This document shows positions 1 to 8,277 of a stretch of DNA of 64,000 nt, piece after piece (within the stretch, counting starts at the first letter, position 1; each line of letters begins with the position of its first letter). The notes below the pieces were generated by a model, which was not told where the DNA came from, did not search any database, and was given only the letters and a program-made list of their open reading frames with translations. The stretch covers positions 2,418,001 to 2,482,000 of the forward strand of contig OZ245791.1 in the NCBI GenBank assembly GCA_965228125.1. Reading direction: 5' to 3'. The position numbers and the translations under genes are program-made. The stretch is from GWF2-38-69 sp965228125 (GTDB lineage Bacteria > Verrucomicrobiota > Lentisphaeria > Victivallales > GWF2-38-69).

Positions 1-60
1 TACTCTTTCCTCGAATTCACTAACTTCTTTCTCTGCGAAATGTTTTCTTCCGGTAACCAT
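1..60 (-). CDS. rpsE: 30S ribosomal protein S5, N-terminal fragment
   Basis: Only the first 20 codons lie in the window, reading MVTGRKHFAEKEVSEFEERV from an ATG at 58-60. An AGAGGG ribosome binding site precedes the ATG. The identification rests mainly on position, directly after rplR as in the standard spc operon, and on the acidic N-terminus typical of S5. The rest of the gene is beyond the left edge. Confidence 0.75.
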   Translation of the reverse strand, partial: MVTGRKHFAEKEVSEFEERV

Positions 61-72
61 ATTAGCCCTCTG

Positions 73-435
73 TTAAATTTTAAGTCCGTTTTTACGAGCG
101 GCATCTGCTAGTGCTTTGAGTTTTCCATGGAAGGAAAATCCGCCGCGGTCAAATACAACTTCGCTAATACCGGCGGCTTTTGCCTGTGCAGCAGCTAAAA
201 TTCCGAGAGCTTCAGCACCCTTGGCATTAACTTTTTCACCGGTCTTTTTGAATTCTTCAGAAACAGTTGATGTGCTGGCCAAAGTTTTTCCTGCATTGTC
301 ATCAATGAACTGAACATAAATGTGCTTGCATGAAGCAAATACTGACATTCTGGGACGATCAGCTGTTCCTGCAATTTTTTGGCGCAAACGCATATGTCTG
401 CGTTTACGAGCATCAAACTTATTTAATTTACTCAT
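73..435 (-). CDS. rplR: 50S ribosomal protein L18
   Basis: Binds 5S rRNA in the central protuberance of the large subunit. The 120-residue product has the family's usual length, a basic N-terminus (KRRHMRLRQKI), the conserved RPRMSVFASCKHIYVQ strand and the C-terminal FDRGGFSFHGKLKALADAAR segment that is diagnostic for L18. It lies between rplF and rpsE, 12 bases before the latter, as in the conserved spc operon, and is surely cotranscribed with them. Confidence 0.98.
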   Translation of the reverse strand: MSKLNKFDARKRRHMRLRQKIAGTADRPRMSVFASCKHIYVQFIDDNAGKTLASTSTVSEEFKKTGEKVNAKGAEALGILAAAQAKAAGISEVVFDRGGFSFHGKLKALADAARKNGLKI

Positions 436-474
436 TTTATAAAATCTCCATAAAGTTTAGCTATTTAACAGCTA

Positions 475-1011
475 TTATCCTACAGATTTGCCTTCTTTAA
501 TAGTTATGTGTTCGCCAGCATATCTGATACCTTTGCCTTTGTAAGGTTCAGGTTTCTTAAATCTTCTGATAGTGGCGGCGACTTCTCCAACAATCTGTTT
601 ATCTGCTCCTTCAACACTGATTTTTGTGGTATCAGTTACAGTTACTTTAACTTCTTGAGGAATAGGGTAGATAACCGGATGAGAAAAACCGAGAGCCAGC
701 TCAAGGTTGTTCCCTGTCATTTTCGCTCTATATCCTACGCCGACCAGTTCCAAATTCTTTTTAAAGCCTTTGGTAACTCCTTCGATCATTCCGGCAAGCA
801 GACTTCTCGTAAGGCCCTGCATTGCGCTAGATGTTTTTGAGTCTCTTGGAATGTTTACTAATATTTCTGATCCGTTTACTGCTATATCTACTTCAGGGGG
901 AATATGTTTTACGAGCGTGGCTTGAGCACCTTGGACGGTCATGTTGCCATTAGCGATTGTAACTTTTACTCCTGACGGTATAGCGATTGGCCTTTTACCT
1001 ATTCTAGACAT
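475..1011 (-). CDS. rplF: 50S ribosomal protein L6
   Basis: L6 sits near the sarcin-ricin loop and the factor-binding site of the large subunit. The 178-residue protein starts MSRIGKRPIAIPSGV and ends with the L6 signature region PEPYKGKGIRYAGEHI; two related beta-rich halves are expected for the family. It lies 15 bases after rpsH in the operon direction. Length and start agree with the family. Confidence 0.98.
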   Translation of the reverse strand: MSRIGKRPIAIPSGVKVTIANGNMTVQGAQATLVKHIPPEVDIAVNGSEILVNIPRDSKTSSAMQGLTRSLLAGMIEGVTKGFKKNLELVGVGYRAKMTGNNLELALGFSHPVIYPIPQEVKVTVTDTTKISVEGADKQIVGEVAATIRRFKKPEPYKGKGIRYAGEHITIKEGKSVG

Positions 1012-1026
1012 GGTTTACCTCACTAT

Positions 1027-1422
1027 TTACCAGACATAACAAATTATTTCTCCGCCGACATTAAGTTCAGCTGCTTTTTTGCCGCTGATAACGCCCTGAG
1101 GAGTAGAAAGTATCACCAAACCAAGCCCGTTCTTCACTTTAGGAATTTGCGTGCTTCCGCAGTAAACTCTACATGAAGGCTTACTTATTCTTTTGATACC
1201 TTCAATAACAGGTTGTTTTTTGTGATATTTCAATTGGATTGCGAATTCTTTCTTTACACCTTCGCCTCTTTCAGCAAAGTCTGCAATGAAACCTTCTTCT
1301 TTCAAAATGGCTGCTACAGCCTTCTTCAGATTTGAAGAAGGTATTGAAACTTCTTTCAAAGAAGCCATTCCTGCATTGCGAATTCTTGTGAGCATATCGC
1401 TCAATGGATCTTGCATACTCAT
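1027..1422 (-). CDS. rpsH: 30S ribosomal protein S8
   Basis: Primary 16S rRNA-binding protein and, in enterobacteria, the translational repressor of the spc operon; whether that control operates here cannot be seen. The 131-residue product starts MSMQDPLSDMLTRIRNAG and ends with the S8 signature around STPQGVISGKKAAELNVGGE. It sits between rpsN and rplF, with 18- and 15-base gaps. Confidence 0.98.
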   Translation of the reverse strand: MSMQDPLSDMLTRIRNAGMASLKEVSIPSSNLKKAVAAILKEEGFIADFAERGEGVKKEFAIQLKYHKKQPVIEGIKRISKPSCRVYCGSTQIPKVKNGLGLVILSTPQGVISGKKAAELNVGGEIICYVW

Positions 1423-1440
1423 TATATTTTGGCTCCTTTC

Positions 1441-1626
1441 TTACCAGCTTGCTTTGATTACCCCTGGAATTTGTCCTGATGAAGCAAGCTCCCTGAAACA
1501 AATTCTGCAGAGTTGATATTTTCTGATGTAAGCGCGTGGACGACCACATCTTTTGCAGCGATTATAGTTACGCACTTTGAACTTAGCTTGGCGTTCGCTT
1601 TTTGCTACTAAACTTTTCTTTGCCAT
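1441..1626 (-). CDS. rpsN: 30S ribosomal protein S14, zinc-binding type
   Basis: This is the short (61-residue) form of S14. Residues 24-43 carry the zinc ribbon CKRC...CRIC (two CxxC pairs), so it is the zinc-dependent C+ paralogue rather than the longer zinc-free form. The final GQIPGVIKASW is typical of the family. It starts 2 bases after the rplE stop, so translation is likely coupled. Confidence 0.97.
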   Translation of the reverse strand: MAKKSLVAKSERQAKFKVRNYNRCKRCGRPRAYIRKYQLCRICFRELASSGQIPGVIKASW

Positions 1627-1628
1627 AA

Positions 1629-2180
1629 TTACTTACTCCCTGATTCCTTTGCAAAAGGCATTTCGAAGAAAGTCAGAAGGTCTCTGGCTTCATCATCGGT
1701 TTTTGCTGTCGTTACCATGCAAATGTTTATGCCCATCGGGCGTTTTAGCTTGTCAAGGTCAATCTCAGTGAATACGCTGATGTCAGACATACCCATGTTG
1801 TAATTGCCCTTACCATCGAAACCTTTAGGACTGATTCCTCTGAAGTCGCGGACTTGGGGCAGAACAGTATGAACGAGTCTGTCGAGAAATTCGTACATTC
1901 TCTTGTTTCTCAGTGTTACCACTACTCCAACTGGCATTCCTTTACGGAGTTTAAAGTTAGAGATGTTCTTTTTCGATTTGCTGATAACTGCTGCTTGTCC
2001 GGTAACCATTGTAATATTTTTCTTGGCTTCTGCAAAAGCGTCTTTATCAAAAGCGGAGCCGATACCGGTTGAGATTATTATCTTGGAGAGCTTTGGAATC
2101 TCCATTGGATTTGCATAGCCTCTCTTCTCCTTGAGTTGGGGTGCTATGCTTTCTTTGTACAATTTAAGCATGTCAGGCAT
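1629..2180 (-). CDS. rplE: 50S ribosomal protein L5
   Basis: 5S rRNA-binding protein of the central protuberance. The 183-residue product has the L5 landmarks: LYKESIAPQLKEK near the N-terminus, GQAAVISKSKKNISNFKLRK in the middle and VRDFRGISPKGFDGKGNY followed by the DISVFTEID region near the C-terminus. It follows rplX by 21 bases and precedes rpsN by 2 bases. Confidence 0.98.
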   Translation of the reverse strand: MPDMLKLYKESIAPQLKEKRGYANPMEIPKLSKIIISTGIGSAFDKDAFAEAKKNITMVTGQAAVISKSKKNISNFKLRKGMPVGVVVTLRNKRMYEFLDRLVHTVLPQVRDFRGISPKGFDGKGNYNMGMSDISVFTEIDLDKLKRPMGINICMVTTAKTDDEARDLLTFFEMPFAKESGSK

Positions 2181-2201
2181 ATTTAAATTTTCTCCGTTGT
2201 T

Positions 2202-2468
2202 TTATTCAGTTTTTGCGTTTTTTAGTTTTACATTGGAGATATGTACTGAAACTGATCTCTCAATAATCCCACCTTTTGGATTTTGTTGGGATTTTTTAAC
2301 TGTTTTAACGCCGAGTTGCTTTTTCTTTTCAGGAGAAAGCCCTGTAAATTCCAAAACTACGCGATCTTTATCTTTAAGGTTAGCCTTAATCTTGGCTTCT
2401 TCCCCTTTCCATTTTCCTGTAAGGACTTTAACTTCATCGCCAGTTTTTACATGTGTTTTCTTCTGCAT
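2202..2468 (-). CDS. rplX: 50S ribosomal protein L24
   Basis: Assembly-initiating protein of the large subunit. The 88-residue protein begins with the KOW motif (HVKTGDEVKVLTGKWKGEEAKI, residues about 4-25). The C-terminal tail is shorter than in many L24 proteins, which are 100-105 residues. Its ATG overlaps the last base of the rplN stop codon, implying coupled translation. Confidence 0.96.
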   Translation of the reverse strand: MQKKTHVKTGDEVKVLTGKWKGEEAKIKANLKDKDRVVLEFTGLSPEKKKQLGVKTVKKSQQNPKGGIIERSVSVHISNVKLKNAKTE

Positions 2469-2833
2469 TATAAGACCTCCGGAGCTAAAGAAATAATTTT
2501 CATAAAGTTCCTTTCACGAAGTTCGCGGGCTACAGGTCCGAATATGCGTGTACCTTTCGGATTGTTCTGTGCATCGATTATAACGGCTGCGCTGTTATCA
2601 AATCTCAGATATGAGCCATCCTGTCTTCTGATTTTAGTAGCAGTTCTTACTATAACAGCCTTAACGACTTCGCCTTTTTTTATTGCGCCATTTGGAATGG
2701 CTTCTTTAACCGAAGCGGTAACAATATCGCCGATTCTTGCATATTTTCTTTTCTGTCCGAGGACAGTAATGGCAACAATCCTTTTTGCTCCGCTGTTATC
2801 AGCCACTTCAAGGCTGGTTTGCATTTGTATCAT
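2468..2833 (-). CDS. rplN: 50S ribosomal protein L14
   Basis: Contributes to intersubunit bridges and contacts 16S rRNA. The 121-residue product starts MIQMQTSLEVADNSGAKR, as in nearly all L14 proteins, and carries the YARIGDIVTASVKEAIPNG segment and the C-terminal REL..RNFMKIISLAPEVL end. It lies between rpsQ and rplX. Confidence 0.98.
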   Translation of the reverse strand: MIQMQTSLEVADNSGAKRIVAITVLGQKRKYARIGDIVTASVKEAIPNGAIKKGEVVKAVIVRTATKIRRQDGSYLRFDNSAAVIIDAQNNPKGTRIFGPVARELRERNFMKIISLAPEVL

Positions 2834-2869
2834 GATTTATACCCAATCTTATATAAGTTTAAATAGTAA

Positions 2870-3145
2870 TTAAGATTGCTGTCCGTGAACTGTAACAAGT
2901 CTCCAGCGTTTTAATTTGCTTAGAGGTCTTGTTTCCACGATAGTAACCTTATCGCCAACCTTAGCTTTGTTTTCTTCGTCATGGGCATAATACTTCTTAG
3001 ACGACTTTACGACTTTTTTGTAAAGTGGATGAGAAGTACGCCTTGTGACTTCGACGACGATAGTCTTATTTTGGCAATTACTTACCACAATACCTTCGCG
3101 TTCTTTGCGGAGGTTTCTTGATATATCTTTTGTTTCGTTTTCCAT
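2870..3145 (-). CDS. rpsQ: 30S ribosomal protein S17
   Basis: Primary 16S rRNA-binding protein with an OB fold. The 91-residue product carries the typical GIVVSNCQNKTIVVEV strand, the VVKSSKKYYAHDEENKAKVGD loop region and the signature VTIVETRPLSKLKRWRLV. It lies between rpmC and rplN in the conserved order. Confidence 0.97.
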   Translation of the reverse strand: MENETKDISRNLRKEREGIVVSNCQNKTIVVEVTRRTSHPLYKKVVKSSKKYYAHDEENKAKVGDKVTIVETRPLSKLKRWRLVTVHGQQS

Positions 3146-3162
3146 AATTCTTGGCTATCCTC

Positions 3163-3363
3163 TTACTTGCCGGCGCTCTTGCGTCTTGTTTCTTCTGTTT
3201 TTATCATGGCAATTTCTTTCTTAACCTGTCCGATTCTGGCGCTTTTTTCGAGCTGACCGGTTTTTGCCTGCATTTTGAGGTTATATTTTTCCTTAGCCAG
3301 CTCGCTTACAGCGCTCTTGAGCTCAGGATCACTCATTTCTTTTATTTGAGCCATTTTTTTCAT
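3163..3363 (-). CDS. rpmC: 50S ribosomal protein L29
   Basis: Small helical protein near the exit tunnel. The longest reading frame opens with a TTG at 3369, but the ATG at 3363 is better placed: GGAAGG lies 7 bases before it, giving a 66-residue protein starting MKKMAQIKEM. The family pattern DPELKSAVSELAKEKYNLKMQ and the paired basic helices are clear. Confidence 0.94.
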   Translation of the reverse strand: MKKMAQIKEMSDPELKSAVSELAKEKYNLKMQAKTGQLEKSARIGQVKKEIAMIKTEETRRKSAGK

Positions 3364-3378
3364 ATTCAAACCTTCCTC

Positions 3379-3789
3379 TTATTGACGTTTTAGAAACTTG
3401 GTTTTGACAGAGATTTTGGCGGCAGCTCTGCATAGAGCTTCTCTAGCTGTAATTTCTGTGCATCCGCTTATCTCAAAGAGGATTCTTCCGGGAAGAACTA
3501 CGGAAACCCAACCTTCTACGTTTCCTTTTCCTTTACCCATTCTAACTTCAAGAGGTTTGCATGTGAACGGTCTGTCAGGAAAAAACCTTATCCAGACTCT
3601 TCCTCTTCTATTTAAATATCTGTTAATTGCAACACGGGCAGATTCGATTTCCACATTTCTTACCCAGCCTCTGTCTAGTGACATAAGAGCGTAATCGCCG
3701 AAATCTATTTTGTTGCCGCTTTGAGCCAGACCAGCCATGTTGCCGCGTTGTACTTTTCTATATTTTGTCCTTTTGGGCATCAGAGCCAT
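3379..3789 (-). CDS. rplP: 50S ribosomal protein L16
   Basis: Large-subunit protein near the peptidyl transferase centre and A-site tRNA. The product has 136 residues (133 if the MPKRTKYRKVQRG methionine at residue 4 is used). It carries the RGRVWIRFFPDRPFTCKP segment and the RMGKGKGNVEGWVSVV signature. A GGAG site 9 bases before the first ATG supports the longer start. The start lies 3 bases after the rpsC stop. Confidence 0.97.
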   Translation of the reverse strand: MALMPKRTKYRKVQRGNMAGLAQSGNKIDFGDYALMSLDRGWVRNVEIESARVAINRYLNRRGRVWIRFFPDRPFTCKPLEVRMGKGKGNVEGWVSVVLPGRILFEISGCTEITAREALCRAAAKISVKTKFLKRQ

Positions 3790-3792
3790 AAT

Positions 3793-4428
3793 TTAGTTCT
3801 CCTTGCTTACTTCTGGGTTACAGATCCAGACTTTTACGCCAATTTTTCCAGTAGCAGTCATAGCTTCGTAAAAACCGTACTCGATATTGGCCCTGATGGT
3901 ATGAAGTGGAACTTTGCCTTCCTTGTATTGTTCAGTTCTGGCAAGTTCTGCTCCGCCAAGTCGGCCTGAGGCCATTATCTTAATTCCCAAAGCGCCGCTG
4001 TCCATTGCTAACTGGATGGATTTTTTCATAGCACGTCTGAAAGCTATTCTTCTTTGAAGTTGAAGAGCTACATTTTCAGAAACGAGCTGAGCGTTTCTTT
4101 CAGGATTTTTTACTTCATGAATATCAATTTTGATTTCATGACCATCTGCCATTTTCTGCAAGCCTGTCTGGAGTCTTTCGAAATCTCCTTTTCTGCTAGC
4201 GAGGATTCCAGGGCGGGCTGTGTATATATCGACAGCTATTCTGTTGGATGCTCTGTGTATTACCACTCTAGCTATTGCAGCATGAGCGAATTCTTTCTTT
4301 ATATAATCACGAATTTTGAGGTCTTCATTAAGCCAGGTGCCGAAAGAATTCTTTCTGGCGAACCATTTTGAATCCCAGTCTTTTGTAGCCGTGACTCTAA
4401 AGCATATTGGATTTACTTTTTGTCCCAC
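3793..4428 (-). CDS. rpsC: 30S ribosomal protein S3
   Basis: Part of the mRNA entry helicase centre of the small subunit. The 211-residue product starts with a GTG (4426-4428) preceded by AAAGGA, and shows the N-terminal MGQKVNPICFRV motif, a KH-type RNA-binding region (residues about 40-110) and the C-terminal IMASGRLGGAELARTEQYKEG signature followed by TIRANIEYGF. Typical length for the shorter S3 forms. Confidence 0.98.
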   Translation of the reverse strand: MGQKVNPICFRVTATKDWDSKWFARKNSFGTWLNEDLKIRDYIKKEFAHAAIARVVIHRASNRIAVDIYTARPGILASRKGDFERLQTGLQKMADGHEIKIDIHEVKNPERNAQLVSENVALQLQRRIAFRRAMKKSIQLAMDSGALGIKIMASGRLGGAELARTEQYKEGKVPLHTIRANIEYGFYEAMTATGKIGVKVWICNPEVSKEN

Positions 4429-4443
4429 GATTCTTTCCTTTCG

Positions 4444-4779
4444 TTAATTGCCGTTTGATAGAACAATTGTAAAATGACTTGTTCTTTTGCGGATTCTGCC
4501 CGCCATACCTCTAGCTTTTGGTCTAAAGCGCCTCATTGTAGGAGCCGGACCAACAACTGCTTCTTTCACGACCAGACTGTTTTTGTCCAGGTCAAAATTA
4601 TTCTCAGCATTTGCTACTGCCGAGCGTAAGGTCTTGGCCATCAAGCGAGCCGCCTTTCTTGGAATAAGGTCGACTGTGCTTAGAGCCTCGATCGCGCTTT
4701 TTCCCTGAAGAAGCCTGGCTACCTGCCTGGCTTTATCGGGAGCGATCTTTACATACTTAGTAATTGCTCTTACTTCCAT
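4444..4779 (-). CDS. rplV: 50S ribosomal protein L22
   Basis: Lines the nascent-chain exit tunnel. The 111-residue protein starts MEVRAITKYVKIAPDKARQV and carries the beta-hairpin end with RPKARGMAGRIRKRTSHFTI, the L22 signature. It is the first ribosomal gene of this operon. In most bacteria rpsS lies directly upstream; here an exported protein of unknown function takes that place, 18 bases away. Confidence 0.98.
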   Translation of the reverse strand: MEVRAITKYVKIAPDKARQVARLLQGKSAIEALSTVDLIPRKAARLMAKTLRSAVANAENNFDLDKNSLVVKEAVVGPAPTMRRFRPKARGMAGRIRKRTSHFTIVLSNGN

Positions 4780-4797
4780 AAAATTTGTTATCCGTTT

Positions 4798-5526
4798 CTA
4801 ATTGCTATTTGTTAAATGTTTTGCTTTCATTCCCGATGATATTTTGCTGAAATCGCCTTTTGTGACAATAGCGGCAGAAGCGTAAGGTCTTACTGCTATA
4901 ACTTTCACTATGGCATTATCGGCATCTGGTATCACCCAAACTGTTCCGGCTTTTGATTTGTCAAGGAACCCAGTTCCCAAAACAACGACCTGAAGGTTGC
5001 TGTTTGATTCAAGGATAGCGCACTCTGTAACATTTTGAGCAGCGCTTTGTCCTTTTAGAGTCATGCCGTATTCACCGGCATCTTCTCTTAACTCGTCCAG
5101 CCGTAACTTTATTTTCAGTTTCTCCTCGTAAGTTATCGGCATGTCATTGATCTTGCCGTCCAGATATTTGCATAGGTCAAATACTCTGTTTACCAGGAAT
5201 AAACCATTTCTGGAGTTTTCTTCGAGATCTTCAATAGTGTCGAGATATCTATCGCTTAAGTCGGTATCGGTTATACCCGAAACGGCATCGGCGAGAAACA
5301 TATTGTACTTGAGGAAGTCTCGTCTCTCCTTCTCTGCTTTTAAAAGAGCATCTGCCAACGCGACAATGGAAGAATCAGAAGCCTGGTTCTTCGAAATTCG
5401 GTTAAGCGTATCAAGAGAAACTGAGTTATTATCGCTTTTAGCGTGCAGAAAATCCGCATAGACAAACGAGGCGTAAAACATAACCAAGAGAAGAACACAT
5501 TTCCAACTCGCTTTTAAAAAAAACAT
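4798..5526 (-). CDS. exported protein of unknown function between topA and rplV
   Basis: I do not recognise this 242-residue protein. Residues 1-24 form a Sec signal (charged start, then a VLLLVMFYASFVYA hydrophobic core), with likely cleavage after VYADFLHA or earlier. The middle (about 35-160) is charged and helical. The C-terminal 70 residues look beta-rich (VVVLGTGFLDKSKAGTVWVI and VKVIAVRPYASAAIVTKGDF). This resembles the barrel-like pattern often seen where secreted PVC-group proteins end, but that comparison is inference. It is 17 bases from topA and 18 from rplV on the same strand, so a non-ribosomal exported protein is probably cotranscribed with a ribosomal operon. Confidence 0.7.
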   Translation of the reverse strand: MFFLKASWKCVLLLVMFYASFVYADFLHAKSDNNSVSLDTLNRISKNQASDSSIVALADALLKAEKERRDFLKYNMFLADAVSGITDTDLSDRYLDTIEDLEENSRNGLFLVNRVFDLCKYLDGKINDMPITYEEKLKIKLRLDELREDAGEYGMTLKGQSAAQNVTECAILESNSNLQVVVLGTGFLDKSKAGTVWVIPDADNAIVKVIAVRPYASAAIVTKGDFSKISSGMKAKHLTNSN

Positions 5527-5543
5527 AAAAATCTTTTAAAAAC

Positions 5544-8069
5544 CTATTGATTGTATTTTTGGGCAAGCTTTTCCAGTGCGTGTAACTGTTTTGCACTTAA
5601 GCTCTTTTTTGAGGTAAACTGTTTCTTAAGAGAAGAATAAAAATCATAATCTTTGATTTTTCTTTTCTTATCCTCGTTCCATTGCGAAACTTTATCCAGT
5701 TTTTCAAAAAGGGCTTCTATTTCCTTATCTTTTTCAGGAGTAGACATGCTTTTTTGCTCCTTTTCTTCCAAATCCTTATCTGTAATATTTAAAACAGAAG
5801 AGATTTCATCAAACGGGTAAATTCTGTCTTTGTTTTTGACAGCGATTCTTTTTAATACATAGATTTGTTTAGAGGAGAGATATCTTCCACTTTGAACCTG
5901 TTCATTCAGGGAATTCACGAAACTATTTTCATCGAATCCTCCTTCGGGAGATTGGATTAGATCGGAATTCTTTATTATGCCTACAATAGTTTTGAATTCT
6001 TTAAGGTTTTCAGCTTTTTCGCTGTTGAGCTTTTCACGTTCTTCGCTTTCTGTTTGTATTTGAGACACTGTTTGGTCAAAATCAGTTTTGAGTTTGAACT
6101 TTGTAATGTAATTGTCAAAATCTTTGATCTTTGAGGAATACTTGGTCAATATTCTTAGTATTGCTCCAAACTGTTTTGCAGTTAGCGCTTTGTTTTTCTT
6201 GTATTGTCTTAAAACTGAAGAAAAGAATTTCTTGTCATCAAAAACACGTCCTGTTTTTTTCTCAGGTGTTTCCCATTCGGAAAATTCTTCAAGGAGTTTG
6301 ATGGCTGCCTCTGCTTTGTCTTCGGGAGGGGCAGCTTCGTATTTTGCGTTATTAAGCCAAGCTTGAAGGTTTTTATAGAAATCTTTTATCATAGTAGTCC
6401 AATTGACGCCGCCTGTCTCAATACTATCGAGCTTTTCTTCCATTTCTGCCGTGAAGCTTATATTGAGCAAGTCAGGGAACGTTGATACAAGGAAGTCATT
6501 TACTTTAAACCCGAGTTCATGTGGGATAAGCTTGCCTTCTTTCTTTTCAACATATTTTCTGTTTTGGATGGTGTTTACTATTGTGGCGTATGTAGATGGC
6601 CTGCCGATTCCATTGGATTCCAACTCTTTGATAAGGGATGGTTCGGTATATCTTGGCGGCGGTTCCGTGAATTTCTGTTCTTTTGTGAGTTCATCTAGTG
6701 TGCAAACATCATTTTCTTTCACTAACTGGAGGAAGTTATATAAATTTTCCTTTTCGTCAGCTTCTTCTGAGTCTTTGTCAGAATAGACCACTCCATACCC
6801 TTGGAATATTGTAATCGTGGCAATAGTTCGGAATGTATATTCGGACTTCCCCCCTTTGCTGTTCGTATCAATAGTTGTTCTGGACAGCTCAGCCTGAGAC
6901 ATTTGGCTTGCAACAAACCTTTTCCAAATAAGCCTATACAAATTCAGTTGATCCCTTGAGAGAAATTTGGACATCTCTTCAGGCGTGTTATTGACATCGG
7001 TTGGCCTTATGGCCTCGTGGGCTTCTTGAGCGGAAGATTTATTTTTATAATAATTTGGTTTGGCGGGTATGAATTTCTCGCCGTACTTCGAGATTATGAA
7101 ATCCCTGCAATTGTTCTGAGCATCCTTGGATATTGTGAAGGAGTCTGTCCTCATATAAGTGATCAAACCTGATTGTTCTCCTGAATCATTTTGAATGCCT
7201 TCATATAACTGTTGGGCTATTTGCATAGTTTTAGTCGCAGAGAATCTGAGGGAAGAGCCTGCCGACTGTTGGAGGGAACTGGTGATAAATGGCGGAGGCG
7301 CAGATTTTCTTACAGGCTCGGTTTTGGCAGAAGATATTCGGTGGTTATTAGAATTTATTATTTCATCATAGGCAGCTTGAGCGTCTTGAGTATTTGAAAT
7401 GTCTAACTTTTTACCGTTTATCTGAAACAGTTTTGCTTCGTAAATCCTTTCGGCTTTATTGTCGTGGATAAACTTTGCGCCAAAATCCCAATATTCTTTA
7501 GGCTTAAAATTCTGAATCTCTCTTTCTCGCTCGCAAACTATTCTTAGCGCAACTGATTGAACTCTTCCTGCGCTGATATTTTTTTCTATTCTGGACCATA
7601 GCAAGGGGCTTACCTGATATCCTACAAGCCTGTCAAGGACTCTCCTTGCCTGTTGTGAATCCACCAAGTCCTGATTAACTTCTCTTGTTTCTTCGAAAGC
7701 CTTCTTTATAGCGCCTCTGGTGATTTCATGAAATTCGACCCTATGAAAAGGGGCCTTGGTTTTTTTTGAAAGAATTTCTTTGATGTGCCAGGATATAGCT
7801 TCTCCTTCGCGGTCCGGGTCAGTAGCCAGATAGATATTAGCGGCGTTTTCTGCCGCAGAAGTCAGAGCCTTGACAGTTGAAGTCTTCGAGGTTACGTACT
7901 CTGGTTTGAAGTTATTTTTGATGTTGATTCCCAGAGAGCTTTTAGGAAGGTCTCTGATATGTCCCATGGACGCTATTAAAGTGTAATCTTTTCCAAGCAT
8001 CGGAGCGATTGTTCTGGCTTTTGTGGGGGATTCGACTATTACAAGATTCTTGTCTTTCGGGCTTGTCAT
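5544..8069 (-). CDS. topA: DNA topoisomerase I (type IA) with unusual C-terminus
   Basis: Relaxes negative supercoils by transient single-strand cleavage. The open frame extends to a TTG at 8153, but the ATG at 8069 opens directly into the Toprim domain, so an 841-residue product is chosen. The Toprim motif VIVESPTKA and the acidic cluster TDPDREGE (about residues 83-90) bind Mg2+. The catalytic tyrosine is Tyr305 in GLITYMRTDS. The C-terminal CxxC zinc fingers of enterobacterial TopA are missing. In their place, residues about 586-648, 686-750 and 780-841 hold three copies of a helical repeat with the pattern F..SL..Q...K.LS.KQ...L..IA.KY. The repeat probably serves DNA binding, by inference from its position. 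Confidence 0.96.
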   Translation of the reverse strand: MTSPKDKNLVIVESPTKARTIAPMLGKDYTLIASMGHIRDLPKSSLGINIKNNFKPEYVTSKTSTVKALTSAAENAANIYLATDPDREGEAISWHIKEILSKKTKAPFHRVEFHEITRGAIKKAFEETREVNQDLVDSQQARRVLDRLVGYQVSPLLWSRIEKNISAGRVQSVALRIVCEREREIQNFKPKEYWDFGAKFIHDNKAERIYEAKLFQINGKKLDISNTQDAQAAYDEIINSNNHRISSAKTEPVRKSAPPPFITSSLQQSAGSSLRFSATKTMQIAQQLYEGIQNDSGEQSGLITYMRTDSFTISKDAQNNCRDFIISKYGEKFIPAKPNYYKNKSSAQEAHEAIRPTDVNNTPEEMSKFLSRDQLNLYRLIWKRFVASQMSQAELSRTTIDTNSKGGKSEYTFRTIATITIFQGYGVVYSDKDSEEADEKENLYNFLQLVKENDVCTLDELTKEQKFTEPPPRYTEPSLIKELESNGIGRPSTYATIVNTIQNRKYVEKKEGKLIPHELGFKVNDFLVSTFPDLLNISFTAEMEEKLDSIETGGVNWTTMIKDFYKNLQAWLNNAKYEAAPPEDKAEAAIKLLEEFSEWETPEKKTGRVFDDKKFFSSVLRQYKKNKALTAKQFGAILRILTKYSSKIKDFDNYITKFKLKTDFDQTVSQIQTESEEREKLNSEKAENLKEFKTIVGIIKNSDLIQSPEGGFDENSFVNSLNEQVQSGRYLSSKQIYVLKRIAVKNKDRIYPFDEISSVLNITDKDLEEKEQKSMSTPEKDKEIEALFEKLDKVSQWNEDKKRKIKDYDFYSSLKKQFTSKKSLSAKQLHALEKLAQKYNQ

Positions 8070-8277
8070 GATTTGCTCGAACCTTTTTGGTTTTTTGAAA
8101 AAATTTAAGTTTATAAAAATTTTACAATTCGCATAACTGTATTGTTTTGTCAAACTGTTTATAACTAAAAAAAATATTCTTTCGCATTAATCGGGGTGAT
8201 ATTTCTAAATAAAACATTTATACTAAGCAGGGTTTTTATCAATTAATAAAACTTCTATATACCAATAAGGAGAACTA
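8070..8277. promoter_or_regulatory. divergent intergenic region topA / isopropylmalate dehydrogenase
   Basis: This AT-rich 208-base gap separates two divergent genes and must carry both promoters. A TATACT at 8219-8224 could be a -10 box for the rightward gene, whose start is preceded by AAGGAG, but no convincing -35 box stands 17 bases upstream. If topA is the first gene of the ribosomal transcript, the leftward promoter here would also drive the ribosomal genes. Confidence 0.35.

Noticed and set aside
8070..8153. N-terminal extension of topA from a TTG
   Set aside because: The added 28 residues have no family match; the ATG at 8069 opens directly into the Toprim domain.
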